The position numbers were made by a program, and so were the translations under genes. Shown here piece after piece: positions 30,013 to 38,923 of a stretch of 64,000 nucleotides of DNA; the stretch's first letter is position 1, and every line of letters starts with the position of its first letter. Source of the stretch: CBDFMG01 sp965221205 [NCBI: bacterium] (lineage in GTDB: Bacteria; SM23-31). Under the pieces are notes generated by a model, which made no database searches, was not told where the DNA came from, and saw nothing but the letters and a program-made list of their open reading frames with translations. Location: NCBI GenBank assembly GCA_965221205.1, contig OZ244870.1:2232001-2296000 (forward strand), written 5' to 3'.

Positions 30013-31386
30013 TTATCTAATCAAGTACCACTCAGTCTCTCGACCACCTGGAAATTCCATACCACGTTGTGTAAACATCATAGCTGTTTCTGAGAATACT
30101 ACAATTCTCTGGTCATCCCATTCAGGGACATTGTATTCTATATCCAGTTCCATCGCAAAGAGTGTATTGTATCGTAGAGGGCTTCCTCTTCGATTTCTTC
30201 TCCTGGTTAAGGAACTTATTCCCGATCCTGCAAAGTGTACTTCTTGTGAGAAGAATCCCCCAAGGATTCCATATCGCATGAAATAATAGCTGAGGGAGTG
30301 GGCGTAGATCTTAGCTTTAATTCCTTCCTGCCGGGCTCTTTCGACAGCAGCAATACCGATCTCGTTGCCGTCGCGTCCGAACTTCATTTCTTCACCAACC
30401 AAATCCTGGAACCTGACAATGTGCCGCAGTGCTTCTTTGATACCTTCAGGGGCATCGGTTTCTCCTTCTTTCAGGACATAGGCCGACTGTTGTGTATCAG
30501 TATAAAGTCCAAGGTACTTTATTCCCGTGTCGCAAAATATAAGATCTCCTCTTCTGATGATTGTATTCAATCCACATCTGGGTGAAGCGTCCTCTACAAA
30601 ACGCTCGTCAAAAATTCTGAAATATTCGTCATCATCATTGTATTTTTCTCGTTCGGTTATGCTTCTCTGAAGCGTAATCGTAGGGTGGTCCAATGTACCT
30701 ATACCCAAATCAGCATATCTTTGTCTTATCCACCAATTTAAGTCATCTGTCGTAGTAACATCCGGAATAACTACACGATTTGAAAAAGCCTCTGCAATCA
30801 CCTCATGGGCAAGCCGAACAACATGCTTAAAAACACTAAGTTCCTCAGGTGTCCGTGTTCCCAACCATCGATTGGTTAAAATACCTGCAGATACTATGCG
30901 AGATGCAAAGGTCTCACTTATCTCTTGCTTCAAATCCACTTCTTCTGATTTAGGAAATGTACGGTTAAGTGACCTGCTTTCTGTGGTGTTGATTCCAATT
31001 TTTTTCGGATTTCTAGTCTTTATGATATCAACAAGATCATCAAACTCGCCGGATAACCGCTCGACAATAGACTCATCTCCTTTATCAAAAAATATGAGAT
31101 AGGAGGGTGTGGTGGGAACATGCCCATATTTTTCAGATTCCACGAGTGAAAGGTAAAGATGACCTTCACCTTCACTGACTATCCACATATCAATTTCAGT
31201 CTCTCGCATCACCTGTGGAAGAATAGTTTCTTGTTTTTGTTTCAACAAGCGATTCATAAGAACTGCTTGTTGCCGTCTGGTCAAAATACTTTTGTTGTCT
31301 TCTACTAATCCAGTTCCAAAATCTTGAGCATAATTAGAACTACTTAATGACAATAAAAGTGCGATTATAATCAGTTTTGATCTCAT
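30013..31386 (-). CDS. Secreted M24 (Xaa-Pro aminopeptidase/creatinase-fold) metallopeptidase
   Basis: 457 aa with a signal peptide (IIIALLLSLSSSNYAQ). The N-terminal domain (residues about 50-210) precedes a pita-bread catalytic domain. Metal ligands seen: Asp286 and Asp297 (CDTGIKYLGLYTDTQ), a histidine in SQEVHFAGSG, Glu in LFAMELDIEY and Glu in VVFSETAMMF. GGAG stands eight bases before the ATG. It is the intact paralogue of the broken gene at 19917-21345. M24 enzymes cleave Xaa-Pro peptides or act as creatinase; with an amidinotransferase remnant next door a guanidino substrate is conceivable but unsupported by any motif I can see. Confidence 0.87.
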   Translation of the reverse strand: MRSKLIIIALLLSLSSSNYAQDFGTGLVEDNKSILTRRQQAVLMNRLLKQKQETILPQVMRETEIDMWIVSEGEGHLYLSLVESEKYGHVPTTPSYLIFFDKGDESIVERLSGEFDDLVDIIKTRNPKKIGINTTESRSLNRTFPKSEEVDLKQEISETFASRIVSAGILTNRWLGTRTPEELSVFKHVVRLAHEVIAEAFSNRVVIPDVTTTDDLNWWIRQRYADLGIGTLDHPTITLQRSITEREKYNDDDEYFRIFDERFVEDASPRCGLNTIIRRGDLIFCDTGIKYLGLYTDTQQSAYVLKEGETDAPEGIKEALRHIVRFQDLVGEEMKFGRDGNEIGIAAVERARQEGIKAKIYAHSLSYYFMRYGILGGFFSQEVHFAGSGISSLTRRRNRRGSPLRYNTLFAMELDIEYNVPEWDDQRIVVFSETAMMFTQRGMEFPGGRETEWYLIR

Positions 31387-31993
31387 TATTTTATCTCCAA
31401 ATAAGTTTAGTAAATATTACTCTATTTGTCGTTCATCTTGAAAGTATGATCCATTTTTCATTTAGGCTGATTTTCCCCTATGAATACTCTATAAAAGATT
31501 AATTGGGATTTCGTTGATTTTTGATACTATATTATCATCTTGCGTATGTCGTCAGAACAAGTCGGACACTTTAAGTTGAAATTAAGAGATTCATTTAGCT
31601 TTTCAAAGTGTTTTCTGCTCCTGAGGCTGTACAATTACTTATCAGATTCAACAGTCTATTTTTCAAAAATTTTTACTAAGGGGTATGAGAGTGATGATTG
31701 ATTACTGGAATGTACAGGCACGTCTTCATTTCTCACATTGCAAATTTTTGCAAACATTTGGTATCAGATGGTGTGATTTGTACACAATATGAGAACGTAT
31801 ATTAACAAAAAGGATAACGATGATCATGCTATAAGTTTAATGATTTCAGTTGTTTGGAGTGAATAGAAATCTTTCCGCTACATAGCTAGTTGACCTCTTT
31901 TTGCGATCTTGATGTTTAAAAAATAGATTGATTGTAATTCCTGTAATTGTTATTTTTTACACGGTAAATTTGAATGTCAAAAATTATGATAAA
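31387..31993. other. Intergenic region, divergent
   Basis: 607 bp between the leftward peptidase and the rightward methyltransferase remnant. Stops in all frames; no hairpin, repeat or RNA gene recognised. Confidence 0.45.
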
Positions 31994-32756
31994 ATGATGG
32001 ATAACAATTCAGAACAACAGCAATTTGCATTTTCCAGAATAAACAAAACGGTATTCAAGCTGGTGAAAGAAATTTTTCCCGGAGGTAAGATTCTTGAATT
32101 GGGTTCGGGTAAAGGTGGTTTAACGTACCATTTGAAACAGGCAGGTTTTGATGTGACTGCTTCCGATCTTGATCCTGACAATTTTCGTGTTGAAGGGGTC
32201 GAGTGCCTGAAAATTGATCTGGAAAAGAAATTCGATGTTCCTGATAATAGTTTTGATGGTGTTATATCTGTAGAGACTATTGAGCATCTTGAAGACCATT
32301 TTTCATTCATCCGGGAGTGCAATAGAATTCTCAAACCCGGTGGATTGTTAATTGTGACTACTCCAAATATTCTCAATATGGCTTCTCGTATCAGATTCTT
32401 CTTAACCGGTTTCTTTACCTACAACACAAGACCGAACAGTGAATTTGAGCGATTACCAATATATCAGCATATTAATCCTATCAATATATTATAACCTTAG
32501 ATATATTTTACATACAAATGGATTTACCATACAATCAGTCCCGACTGACCGATATCGAAGCAGTGCGCTTTGGCTTTTTTTCTGGTTTCCAATTCTTTAT
32601 CCCTTTACATTCTGGACCATGAGAGGAAACACTGATCTCCGTATGAAACAAGTGAACCAGGATATTGCTAGGCAAATTCTTACGAAAGAACTTCTCTATG
32701 GCAGAACACTGATCACAGTATCCCGGAAAACAATTTCAGAAGAAGAACGTCAATAA
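31994..32756 (+). pseudogene. Class I SAM-dependent methyltransferase with a frameshift
   Basis: The start is probably ATG 31994; upstream codons are hydrophobic and unlike the family. Motif I is ILELGSGKGGLTYHL, followed by VTASDLDPDN, FDGVISVETIEHLEDH and LKPGGLLIVTTPN (motifs II-III). The frame stops at 32494 right after HINPINIL, but a shift of one base continues YYNLRYILHTNGFTIQSVPT and a C-terminal helix-rich tail to 32756. HINP-x-YYNLRYIL is the normal join in this family (ubiquinone-methyltransferase-like, often in glycan or O-antigen loci). Only one lesion is visible, so a sequencing error is possible. Confidence 0.8.
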
Positions 32757-32783
32757 AAAAAGGGAAAACACTTGTTTTCCCTT
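32752..32783 (-). terminator. Intrinsic terminator of the DtxR-type gene
   Basis: Perfect ten-base arms, AAGGGAAAAC (32760-32769) and GTTTTCCCTT (32774-32783), with a four-base loop. On the minus strand the stem is followed by a run of T (the A-run at 32754-32760), so it fits termination of the leftward gene ending at 32821. The + strand side has a poor T-run. Confidence 0.75.
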
Positions 32784-32820
32784 AAATCTTTGAAATCCCA
32801 CTAATTTTACAAACTATTAT

Positions 32821-33351
32821 TTAATCACTTACTGCAAAAAAGCATTCTTCCTCACAGAATTCGCAGCCGGTCTCCGGATCGCACTTGTAAATAAACGAAC
32901 CGAACTTTTCTCGGAATTTCTTTGAAGCTGGATCGTTTGAGAGGAGTAATCCAATAAAACTGATTAGTTTTTCAGCAGTTTCTCTATTAAATAAGTGTTC
33001 TGATTTACATGCTTCTTCTTCAGCGAGTTCCTCAGGCAGGTGGAGAATCTCATTGTAAAAAAGTTTTAAAGCCTTCCGTACACTTAAAATTTCTTTAATT
33101 AGTTCATGAGCATCAATTGAGAGCTCGAGAAACTTTTTGTTTTCTTTCTTAATGAGCCCTTTTTTCTCAAGCTTGTTGAGTGTGATTGAAGTACTTCCCA
33201 TACTGATATTCAAATAATTTGCTACATCGACACTTCTGGCATAACCCTGTGTCTTACGAAGGTCAAAAATTGCCATCAGGTGATGAACACTGCTGTGTGT
33301 CAGTTCAACTTCTTCGAATTTTTTCCATATATCTTTATCGAGAGGGATCAT
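32821..33351 (-). CDS. DtxR/MntR-type metal-dependent transcriptional regulator
   Basis: 176 aa. Residues about 18-65 form a winged helix (RSVDVANYLNISMGSTSITL with recognition helix LNKLEKKGLIKK). The dimerisation half carries the metal-site signature (AEEEACKSEHLF, matching the E-x-x-E-H of MntR/IdeR). The C-terminus is an unusual cysteine-rich tail (CDPETGCEFCEEECF, four cysteines) that could sense metal or redox state; it is longer than MntR (about 140 aa) and shorter than DtxR with its SH3 domain. No target operator or transporter gene is adjacent. It ends at a leftward terminator. The start lacks a clear Shine-Dalgarno. Confidence 0.85.
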   Translation of the reverse strand: MIPLDKDIWKKFEEVELTHSSVHHLMAIFDLRKTQGYARSVDVANYLNISMGSTSITLNKLEKKGLIKKENKKFLELSIDAHELIKEILSVRKALKLFYNEILHLPEELAEEEACKSEHLFNRETAEKLISFIGLLLSNDPASKKFREKFGSFIYKCDPETGCEFCEEECFFAVSD

Positions 33352-33649
33352 TGCGTTTTATCTTTTATATTTTTGTTGAAAATATTTTATTGGTACATCA
33401 AATAAATGTTAGCCATACAAAATCAATGTAACGAAACGAGTTTCGAGATGCAAACATATTTTCATAAATGGGTGTCTGATAGATAGTATCCTTAAAACAT
33501 CTCAAGAAATATGAAATTTCAAGGTATTAATGATTTGATTTTGATTGAAAAATTCTTATTTTAGTTTTTAAGGTAAACTTGGTAAACTAATAAATGATTA
33601 TTATTACCACCGAAAATGTTTACAAGAATCCCACTTAATAAATAATAAA

Positions 33650-33925
33650 AAAGCTGTGCTAAATGGGGAGCTAGCGGTGCCCTGTAACCTGCAATCCGCT
33701 TTTAGCAGGATTGAATTCCCGACTGAGGCCATGATACCATGATTGTATGGCTCTGTAAGCGGTTTTGATGGTGCGAGTCTTGTGTAGATAGGACTGTTGA
33801 ACTCCGTCAGGACCGGAAGGGAGCAGCGGTAAGCATGATTCTATACTGCCGCGAGGGAGCTTGGCCGGAGCTTGCTGCAGCACCGGCAATCGTGTTGATC
33901 AGGTCAAAGAAGGGTGCGCAGCTTT
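33650..33925 (+). ncRNA. ffs: Signal recognition particle RNA (large type)
   Basis: The universally conserved domain IV tetraloop segment is present at about 33808-33834 (GTCAGGACCGGAAGGGAGCA then GCGGTAA). The 5' part has GAGCTAGCGGTGCCCTGTAA and CAATCCGCTTTTAGC, typical of long bacterial SRP RNAs with an Alu-like 5' domain. The ends pair: AAAGCTGTGC at 33650-33659 with GCGCAGCTTT at 33916-33925. Length is about 276 nt. It lies just upstream of dnaX, an arrangement known from many bacteria (SRP RNA, dnaX, ybaB, recR). Its promoter should lie in the 298 bp before it, which holds no gene I can see. Confidence 0.95.
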
Positions 33926-33942
33926 ATTTTCCTTAGTGAACT

Positions 33943-35691
33943 ATGGCATATCAGGTTTTAGCACGAAAATGGCGACCACTTTCATTTGAGGATGTGGTCA
34001 ATCAGGAACACGTCAAAACGACGCTCATCAATGCGATTCAGGCTAAACGAATTGCTCATTCCTATATATTTGCCGGGCCCCGCGGTGTTGGAAAGACAAC
34101 CATTGCTCGCATTGTCGCACGAGCCGTAAGCTGCGAAAAAGGGCCGACTTCTACGCCATGCAATACCTGTACTCCTTGTCAGGAGATCATTGAAGACCGC
34201 AGTATGGATGTCATGGAAATTGACGGTGCATCCAACCGGGGTATCGAAGATATTCGGAATATTAGAGAAAACGTCAAATATGCACCAGTCCATGGCAAAT
34301 ACAGGATTTATATCATCGACGAAGTGCATATGTTAACGAGAGAGGCATTTAATGCACTTCTCAAAACACTCGAAGAGCCTCCCGAACATGTTATGTTCAT
34401 TTTCGCTACAACTGAATTTCAAAAGATTCCCGCAACAATCATATCACGGTGTCAGCGGTTTGATTTCAAAAGAATAGCGATTCAGGAAATAGTTTCGCAG
34501 CTTCAGAAAATATGCAATGCAGAAAAGATATCAGTCACCGAAGAAGCATTGATTTTTCTTTCCAAACGATCTGATGGTAGTATGCGTGATGCGGAGAGTT
34601 TGCTCGACCAACTCATCTCTTTCTGCGGTCAATCCATCAGTGCTGATGATGTGTTTGATGTGTTGGGTATGATCAGGGAAGACATCTACTTCTTCTGTTC
34701 CGAAGCAATGACTAGTGGAAAAGTATCAGAAGGATTTTCAATCGCCCGAAAAATTTTTGATGATGGTTTCGATCCAGGTGAGTTCGTTAACGGACTGCTT
34801 GAGCATTTTCGGAACATTCTCATAACAAATATTTCCGGGAATGCTGATATGGTCGATACGTCCGAACTTTTTAAGAAGAGATATCAAGAAGCAGCACACA
34901 ATATTTCAGATGCCGATATTTTAAGGGTTGTAAATATTATCGCCGAAGCGGAGTATTCCATTAAGAAAAGTGCGCAACCATTACTGCGCCTTGAAATGCT
35001 CCTTACCAAATTGATAACACTTGACCGTTCAGTAAGTATTCAACAGGTTTTAAATGCAATAGATAACGAGGGAAATGCAAAAGGAGTTGTAACTTCCAAC
35101 CCTAAAACCGTCAGTGCTGACCGACAAAAATCTGAACAAGAGCCGGAAAAATCAGAGGCTGATCCCCCAACAAGAGATGAATCTGTAAAAAAAAACGACG
35201 AATATGATCATGTTGAAACAATAGCTCAGAAAGACATAAAAGCTGAAATTGAGCCAGAAAGTCAAAGTGATTCTTCAGGTAATGGATCTCAATTAAATCT
35301 CACAATTATAAAAGAGCGCTGGAGTGAATTTATTGATATGGCACTCAATGAAAGTGCCGTGACTGGATTGTATTTGAAAGAAGGTAATCCCTCAAGTTTT
35401 GAAGAGAATGTTGTTCAAATATCATTTAGGCCTGAATATGAGTTTAATATCCACTCTCTCAAACGAAACCACACACGAGTTAATAGACTGCTTGAAAAAA
35501 TGTTTGGTCCGGACATTGGATTCAACTGTGTAATAATTGAACTGACCGAAGAGGAGAAAAAGCAAAGTGCAAAAAGGTTGGTGCAAGTTTCAATGGAAGA
35601 TAAAATTAAGAAAATTATCGAACGGGAACCAATAATACGGTCAATTATTGAACAATTTGGCGCAACTCCTGTTAGATTTGTACAGGAATAA
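33943..35691 (+). CDS. dnaX: DNA polymerase III subunit gamma/tau
   Basis: 582 aa, clamp-loader ATPase that opens the beta clamp and, as tau, links the polymerases at the fork. The start MAYQVLARKWRP is the family norm. Walker A GPRGVGKT is at 45-52, the zinc-binding cysteines are at 64, 73, 76 and 79, Walker B is IIDEVHM (125-130), and sensor 1 follows (FIFATTEF). AAA+ core to about residue 220, domain III to about 365, then a charged, low-complexity linker (EPEKSEADPP) and a C-terminal domain. The gene begins 17 bp after the SRP RNA and is first in the dnaX-ybaB-recR group. No clear Shine-Dalgarno. No gamma-type frameshift signal stood out. Confidence 0.96.
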   Translation: MAYQVLARKWRPLSFEDVVNQEHVKTTLINAIQAKRIAHSYIFAGPRGVGKTTIARIVARAVSCEKGPTSTPCNTCTPCQEIIEDRSMDVMEIDGASNRGIEDIRNIRENVKYAPVHGKYRIYIIDEVHMLTREAFNALLKTLEEPPEHVMFIFATTEFQKIPATIISRCQRFDFKRIAIQEIVSQLQKICNAEKISVTEEALIFLSKRSDGSMRDAESLLDQLISFCGQSISADDVFDVLGMIREDIYFFCSEAMTSGKVSEGFSIARKIFDDGFDPGEFVNGLLEHFRNILITNISGNADMVDTSELFKKRYQEAAHNISDADILRVVNIIAEAEYSIKKSAQPLLRLEMLLTKLITLDRSVSIQQVLNAIDNEGNAKGVVTSNPKTVSADRQKSEQEPEKSEADPPTRDESVKKNDEYDHVETIAQKDIKAEIEPESQSDSSGNGSQLNLTIIKERWSEFIDMALNESAVTGLYLKEGNPSSFEENVVQISFRPEYEFNIHSLKRNHTRVNRLLEKMFGPDIGFNCVIIELTEEEKKQSAKRLVQVSMEDKIKKIIEREPIIRSIIEQFGATPVRFVQE

Positions 35692-35775
35692 ATTAAAAAC
35701 CTAAATACCGCACTTAGTATTAACTGATCTTACGAATACATTAGAATTACTTAATAGCAGAATGAAAGGTATCAC

Positions 35776-36117
35776 ATGAAACCCAATATGTCAGCACTGC
35801 TCAAACAAGCACAGAAAATGCAGGAGCAATTATCGAAAGCCCAAGAGGAATTGGATAATCTTAAAGCTGAAGGAACATCTGGCGGAGGAATGATTAAAGT
35901 AATTGCAAATGGTAAGCAGGAAGTTGAATCGGTTAAAATAGATCCCGAAGTTATAGATGCTAAAGATCCGGAGATGCTCGAGGATCTGATACTGGCCGCA
36001 GTAAATCAAGCAATTGAAAAGGCCGGTGAAATGGCACGAGAACATATGAACAACATGACAGGTGGGATGTTAGGCGGAGTGCCTGGCGGTATGAAAATGC
36101 CCGGATTAAATATGTAG
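35776..36117 (+). CDS. ybaB: Nucleoid-associated protein YbaB/EbfC family
   Basis: 113 aa, a normal length. The N-terminal helix KQAQKMQEQLSKAQEELDNL, the strand pair GMIKVIANGKQEVESVKIDP and the C-terminal helix AAVNQAIEKAGEMAREHMNN are those of the dimeric DNA-binding YbaB fold. It ends in a glycine/methionine-rich tail (GGMLGGVPGGMKMPG), a common feature outside Proteobacteria. AAAGG precedes the ATG by about seven bases. It stands between dnaX and recR as in most bacteria, and probably shares their transcript. Confidence 0.95.
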   Translation: MKPNMSALLKQAQKMQEQLSKAQEELDNLKAEGTSGGGMIKVIANGKQEVESVKIDPEVIDAKDPEMLEDLILAAVNQAIEKAGEMAREHMNNMTGGMLGGVPGGMKMPGLNM

Positions 36118-36136
36118 GAGACTATTTGTATATATA

Positions 36137-36177
36137 AAGAAGAGGCATGATGTTCCGTGAATATCATGCCTCTTCTT
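36137..36177. terminator. Strong hairpin between ybaB and recR (terminator or attenuator)
   Basis: Perfect 15-bp stem AAGAAGAGGCATGAT (36137-36151) / ATCATGCCTCTTCTT (36163-36177) with an 11-base loop. It is followed by GAAAAATG, not a T-run, so rho-independent termination would be weak; it could instead attenuate or process the operon RNA before recR. Confidence 0.7.
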
Positions 36178-36209
36178 GAAAAATGAATTTTTTGAGAAAA
36201 CTATACAGC

Positions 36210-36809
36210 ATGAACAGCTTGCCGAACAGTTTGGAAAGACTCATTAAAGAATTTACCCGTTTACCGGGAATCGGGAGAAAAACGGCACAGCGGCTCGCAT
36301 TTTATATTCTGAAACGTCCGAGAGAGGAAGCAATTGTATTCGCAAAAGCTCTCGTTGAAGTTAAGGATTCAATTCAATTTTGCAGTGAATGCTTCAATTT
36401 CGCCGAAAATGACCTTTGTCAAATTTGTTCAAATCCAGGCAGGGAAAGTTCTATTATATGTGTAGTAGAACAAGCCAGCGATATTGCACTAATCGAAAAA
36501 CCGGGTCAATTTAAAGGAAAATATCATGTTCTTAGGGGGCTACTCTCGCCTTTAAACCGGATTGGTCCAGAAGATATACACGTTAAAGAGCTACTCCAGA
36601 GAGTCGGCAACAACATATCTGAAATTATAATTGCCCTGAACACAAGTGTCGAGGGAGAAGCAACAACACTCTACATCACCAGGCTTCTCAAACCGGTAGG
36701 GATATGTATTTCCCGGTTGGCTCAGGGACTCCCTGCGGGAAGCGAATTAGAATTTACCGATGAGCTGACCCTTGCAAAAGCGCTCGAAGGTCGAGTGGAA
36801 ATCTCCTGA
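36210..36809 (+). CDS. recR: Recombination protein RecR
   Basis: 199 aa from ATG 36210. An upstream in-frame ATG at 36183 is only six bases after the hairpin and would add nine residues not seen in the family, so I prefer MNSLPNSLERLIKEF. The helix-hairpin-helix LPGIGRKTAQRLAF, the four-cysteine zinc site (FCSEC...CQIC) and the Toprim domain (IICVVEQASD ... LNTSVEGEATTLYI) are intact. RecR works with RecO (and RecF) to load RecA at gaps. Third gene of the SRP-dnaX-ybaB-recR group. Confidence 0.95.
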   Translation: MNSLPNSLERLIKEFTRLPGIGRKTAQRLAFYILKRPREEAIVFAKALVEVKDSIQFCSECFNFAENDLCQICSNPGRESSIICVVEQASDIALIEKPGQFKGKYHVLRGLLSPLNRIGPEDIHVKELLQRVGNNISEIIIALNTSVEGEATTLYITRLLKPVGICISRLAQGLPAGSELEFTDELTLAKALEGRVEIS

Positions 36810-36944
36810 GCTACCCTCGTAAAGTCATCCCTCATAATAGTATTTCAATCTCTATACACACCCGGACAGTCCCCATAATTTATTGCTTATTGAATGTTAA
36901 TTCTTTATATTAGTTAGCTTAAATGTTTTTGGAAAACTGCGTAT

Positions 36945-38504
36945 ATGCACCAATTTAAAATACTCTGGGCAGATGATGAAATTGAGATGCTGAAACCTCA
37001 TATCCTTTTTCTCAAGGAAAAAGGATATGAAGTGACATCGGTTAATAATGGAGACGATGCCGTTGAGGAAGCACGCAGCAATCTCTATGATCTTATTATG
37101 CTTGATGAAATGATGCCCGGAAAAGATGGCCTTACTGCGCTTTCTGAAATTCGTGATTTCAATCCTTCTGTTCCCATTGTAATGGTGACAAAGAACGAAG
37201 AAGAACAGTTAATGGAAGATGCGATCGGGAAGAAAATTACTGACTATTTGACGAAACCGGTTAATCCGAGTCAGATATTATTGACGTTAAAAAAGATTTT
37301 TGACACAAAAAAGATTGCTCAGAACAGATTGACCAGAGATTATACACAAGAATTTGCCGCAATATCACAACAAATAAATGGAGAATTGACAGCCGAGGAA
37401 TGGACAGACATTTATCTGAATATCACGGATTGGGAGATGGAACTCGAGCAATTTCCGGAACTTGGATTTCAGCAAACAGTCGATGCACTTCATAAAGAGT
37501 GCAACGTCAATTTTTCCCGATTTTACGAGAGATTTTATTGTGAATGGATTCAGAGTGCTAAGCGGCCCTTTTTTTCGGTCGATGTTTTTCCCAGTTGGGT
37601 ATTTCCGCATCTGCAAGAGGGTAAAAAAGTTGTTTTTGTCCTTCTTGACTGTTTAAGAGCTGATCAGTGGCTTGCAATGGAGCCGTATCTTCTTGATTAT
37701 TTTAAAATTAAACGTGACTATTACTATTCTATTCTGCCGACTGCAACACCCTATTCGCGAAATGGGATTTTCAGCGGTTATTTTCCTCGTGAGATCGAAC
37801 AAAAAATGCCCGATCTCTGGCAGAAGAACGAAGAAGATGAATTCAGCAGGAATCGATTTGAACATCAGTTCCTTGATGAGTTTATCAAGCGGAGCAATAT
37901 TAGGAATACAATCTCAACACGCTATGTGAAAATTCTTGATGCGGTGGAGGCAAAATCAACGGAAAAACATCTCCATTCGTATATCCAGCACGATCTCTTT
38001 TGTATGGTCATCAATTTTGTCGATATACTCGCACACAAACGGAGTGAATCGGATATATTGAAAGAGCTTGCGCCGAATGAATCTGCCTACCGTTCGTTAA
38101 TCAAGTCGTGGTTTGAACATTCTAATTTATTATCAATGCTCAAGTCCCTTGCTTCGGAAGATAACACCATTGTTTTGACTACCGATCACGGCTGTATTCG
38201 AGGTAAGCGTGCAACACAGGTAATGGGTGATAAAGAAACTTCAACAAGCTTGCGGTATAAATTCGGGCGGAATTTAAAATGTAATCCGAAGCATGTCATG
38301 CATATTAAAAATCCACCGGAGTATCAGTTGCCGCAGCGCGGTGTCAATACACATTACCTCATAGCAAAAGAGGACTATTATTTGATTTATCCGAAAAATT
38401 ATAATCAATACGCGGCAAAATATTACGATTGTTTTCATCATGGCGGAATATCGTTGGAGGAAGTCATTCTTCCTATTATTACCTTAGAAGGTCAGCAGCG
38501 GTGA
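36945..38504 (+). CDS. porX: PorX-type response regulator: receiver plus PglZ domain
   Basis: 519 aa. Residues 1-120 are a receiver domain with the acidic pocket DDE (10-12), phospho-acceptor Asp54 (IMLDEMMPGKDG) and Lys104 (YLTKPV). The rest is an alkaline-phosphatase-fold PglZ domain (VVFVLLDCLRADQW, TPYSRNGIFSG, IVLTTDHG, CFHHGG). In Bacteroidota PorX with PorY and sigma SigP controls the type IX secretion system, and PglZ acts as a phosphodiesterase. No sensor kinase is next to it. Its stop overlaps the GTG of tsaE by four bases (GTGA), giving translational coupling. The T9SS sorting-domain remnant at 56951-57163 supports a T9SS in this lineage. Confidence 0.93.
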   Translation: MHQFKILWADDEIEMLKPHILFLKEKGYEVTSVNNGDDAVEEARSNLYDLIMLDEMMPGKDGLTALSEIRDFNPSVPIVMVTKNEEEQLMEDAIGKKITDYLTKPVNPSQILLTLKKIFDTKKIAQNRLTRDYTQEFAAISQQINGELTAEEWTDIYLNITDWEMELEQFPELGFQQTVDALHKECNVNFSRFYERFYCEWIQSAKRPFFSVDVFPSWVFPHLQEGKKVVFVLLDCLRADQWLAMEPYLLDYFKIKRDYYYSILPTATPYSRNGIFSGYFPREIEQKMPDLWQKNEEDEFSRNRFEHQFLDEFIKRSNIRNTISTRYVKILDAVEAKSTEKHLHSYIQHDLFCMVINFVDILAHKRSESDILKELAPNESAYRSLIKSWFEHSNLLSMLKSLASEDNTIVLTTDHGCIRGKRATQVMGDKETSTSLRYKFGRNLKCNPKHVMHIKNPPEYQLPQRGVNTHYLIAKEDYYLIYPKNYNQYAAKYYDCFHHGGISLEEVILPIITLEGQQR

Positions 38505-38923
38505 AAGAGGTCTTGTCAAAGAATCTGGATGATACGGCACGTATAGCACGGGATATTGCTGGAACGATTCAAAAGGGAGATATTGTAGCTTTTAATGGTG
38601 AGCTTGGAGCTGGAAAAACAGCAATTATTAAGGAAATATGTAAAGCACTTGGTGTGAAAGATCTGGTAACCAGCCCCACATATACTTTAATGAATATTTA
38701 TTCAGGGAGTTTTCCAGTTCTCCATGTCGACTGTTACCGAATGCGGTCATCGGCTGAAGCTGAAATGCTGGGACTTGACGATTATTTTAATAAAGAATAC
38801 GTAATGTTAATTGAGTGGGCTGAAAAAATTAAACCGATTTTACCGCCTGCAACAACGTATGTAAATATGTCACATGTTTCCGATCAGCCAAAATGGCGGA
38901 TAATAGTCATAAGTGATTCATGA
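38501..38923 (+). CDS. tsaE: tRNA threonylcarbamoyladenosine biosynthesis ATPase TsaE
   Basis: 140 aa from GTG 38501, which overlaps the porX stop (GTGA). An upstream ATG at 38429 would lie inside porX and add 24 unrelated residues. Walker A is GELGAGKT (33-40); TSPTYTLMNIY and HVDCYRM are the other family signatures, with LIEWAEKI near the C-terminus. TsaE is the ATPase that, with TsaB and TsaD, makes t6A37 in ANN-decoding tRNAs. It overlaps tsaB by four bases. Confidence 0.95.
   Translation: MKEVLSKNLDDTARIARDIAGTIQKGDIVAFNGELGAGKTAIIKEICKALGVKDLVTSPTYTLMNIYSGSFPVLHVDCYRMRSSAEAEMLGLDDYFNKEYVMLIEWAEKIKPILPPATTYVNMSHVSDQPKWRIIVISDS

Noticed and set aside
38429-38501. Longer tsaE starting at ATG 38429
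   Set aside because: It would lie within porX and add 24 residues unlike the family; GTG 38501 overlaps the porX stop in the usual GTGA way.
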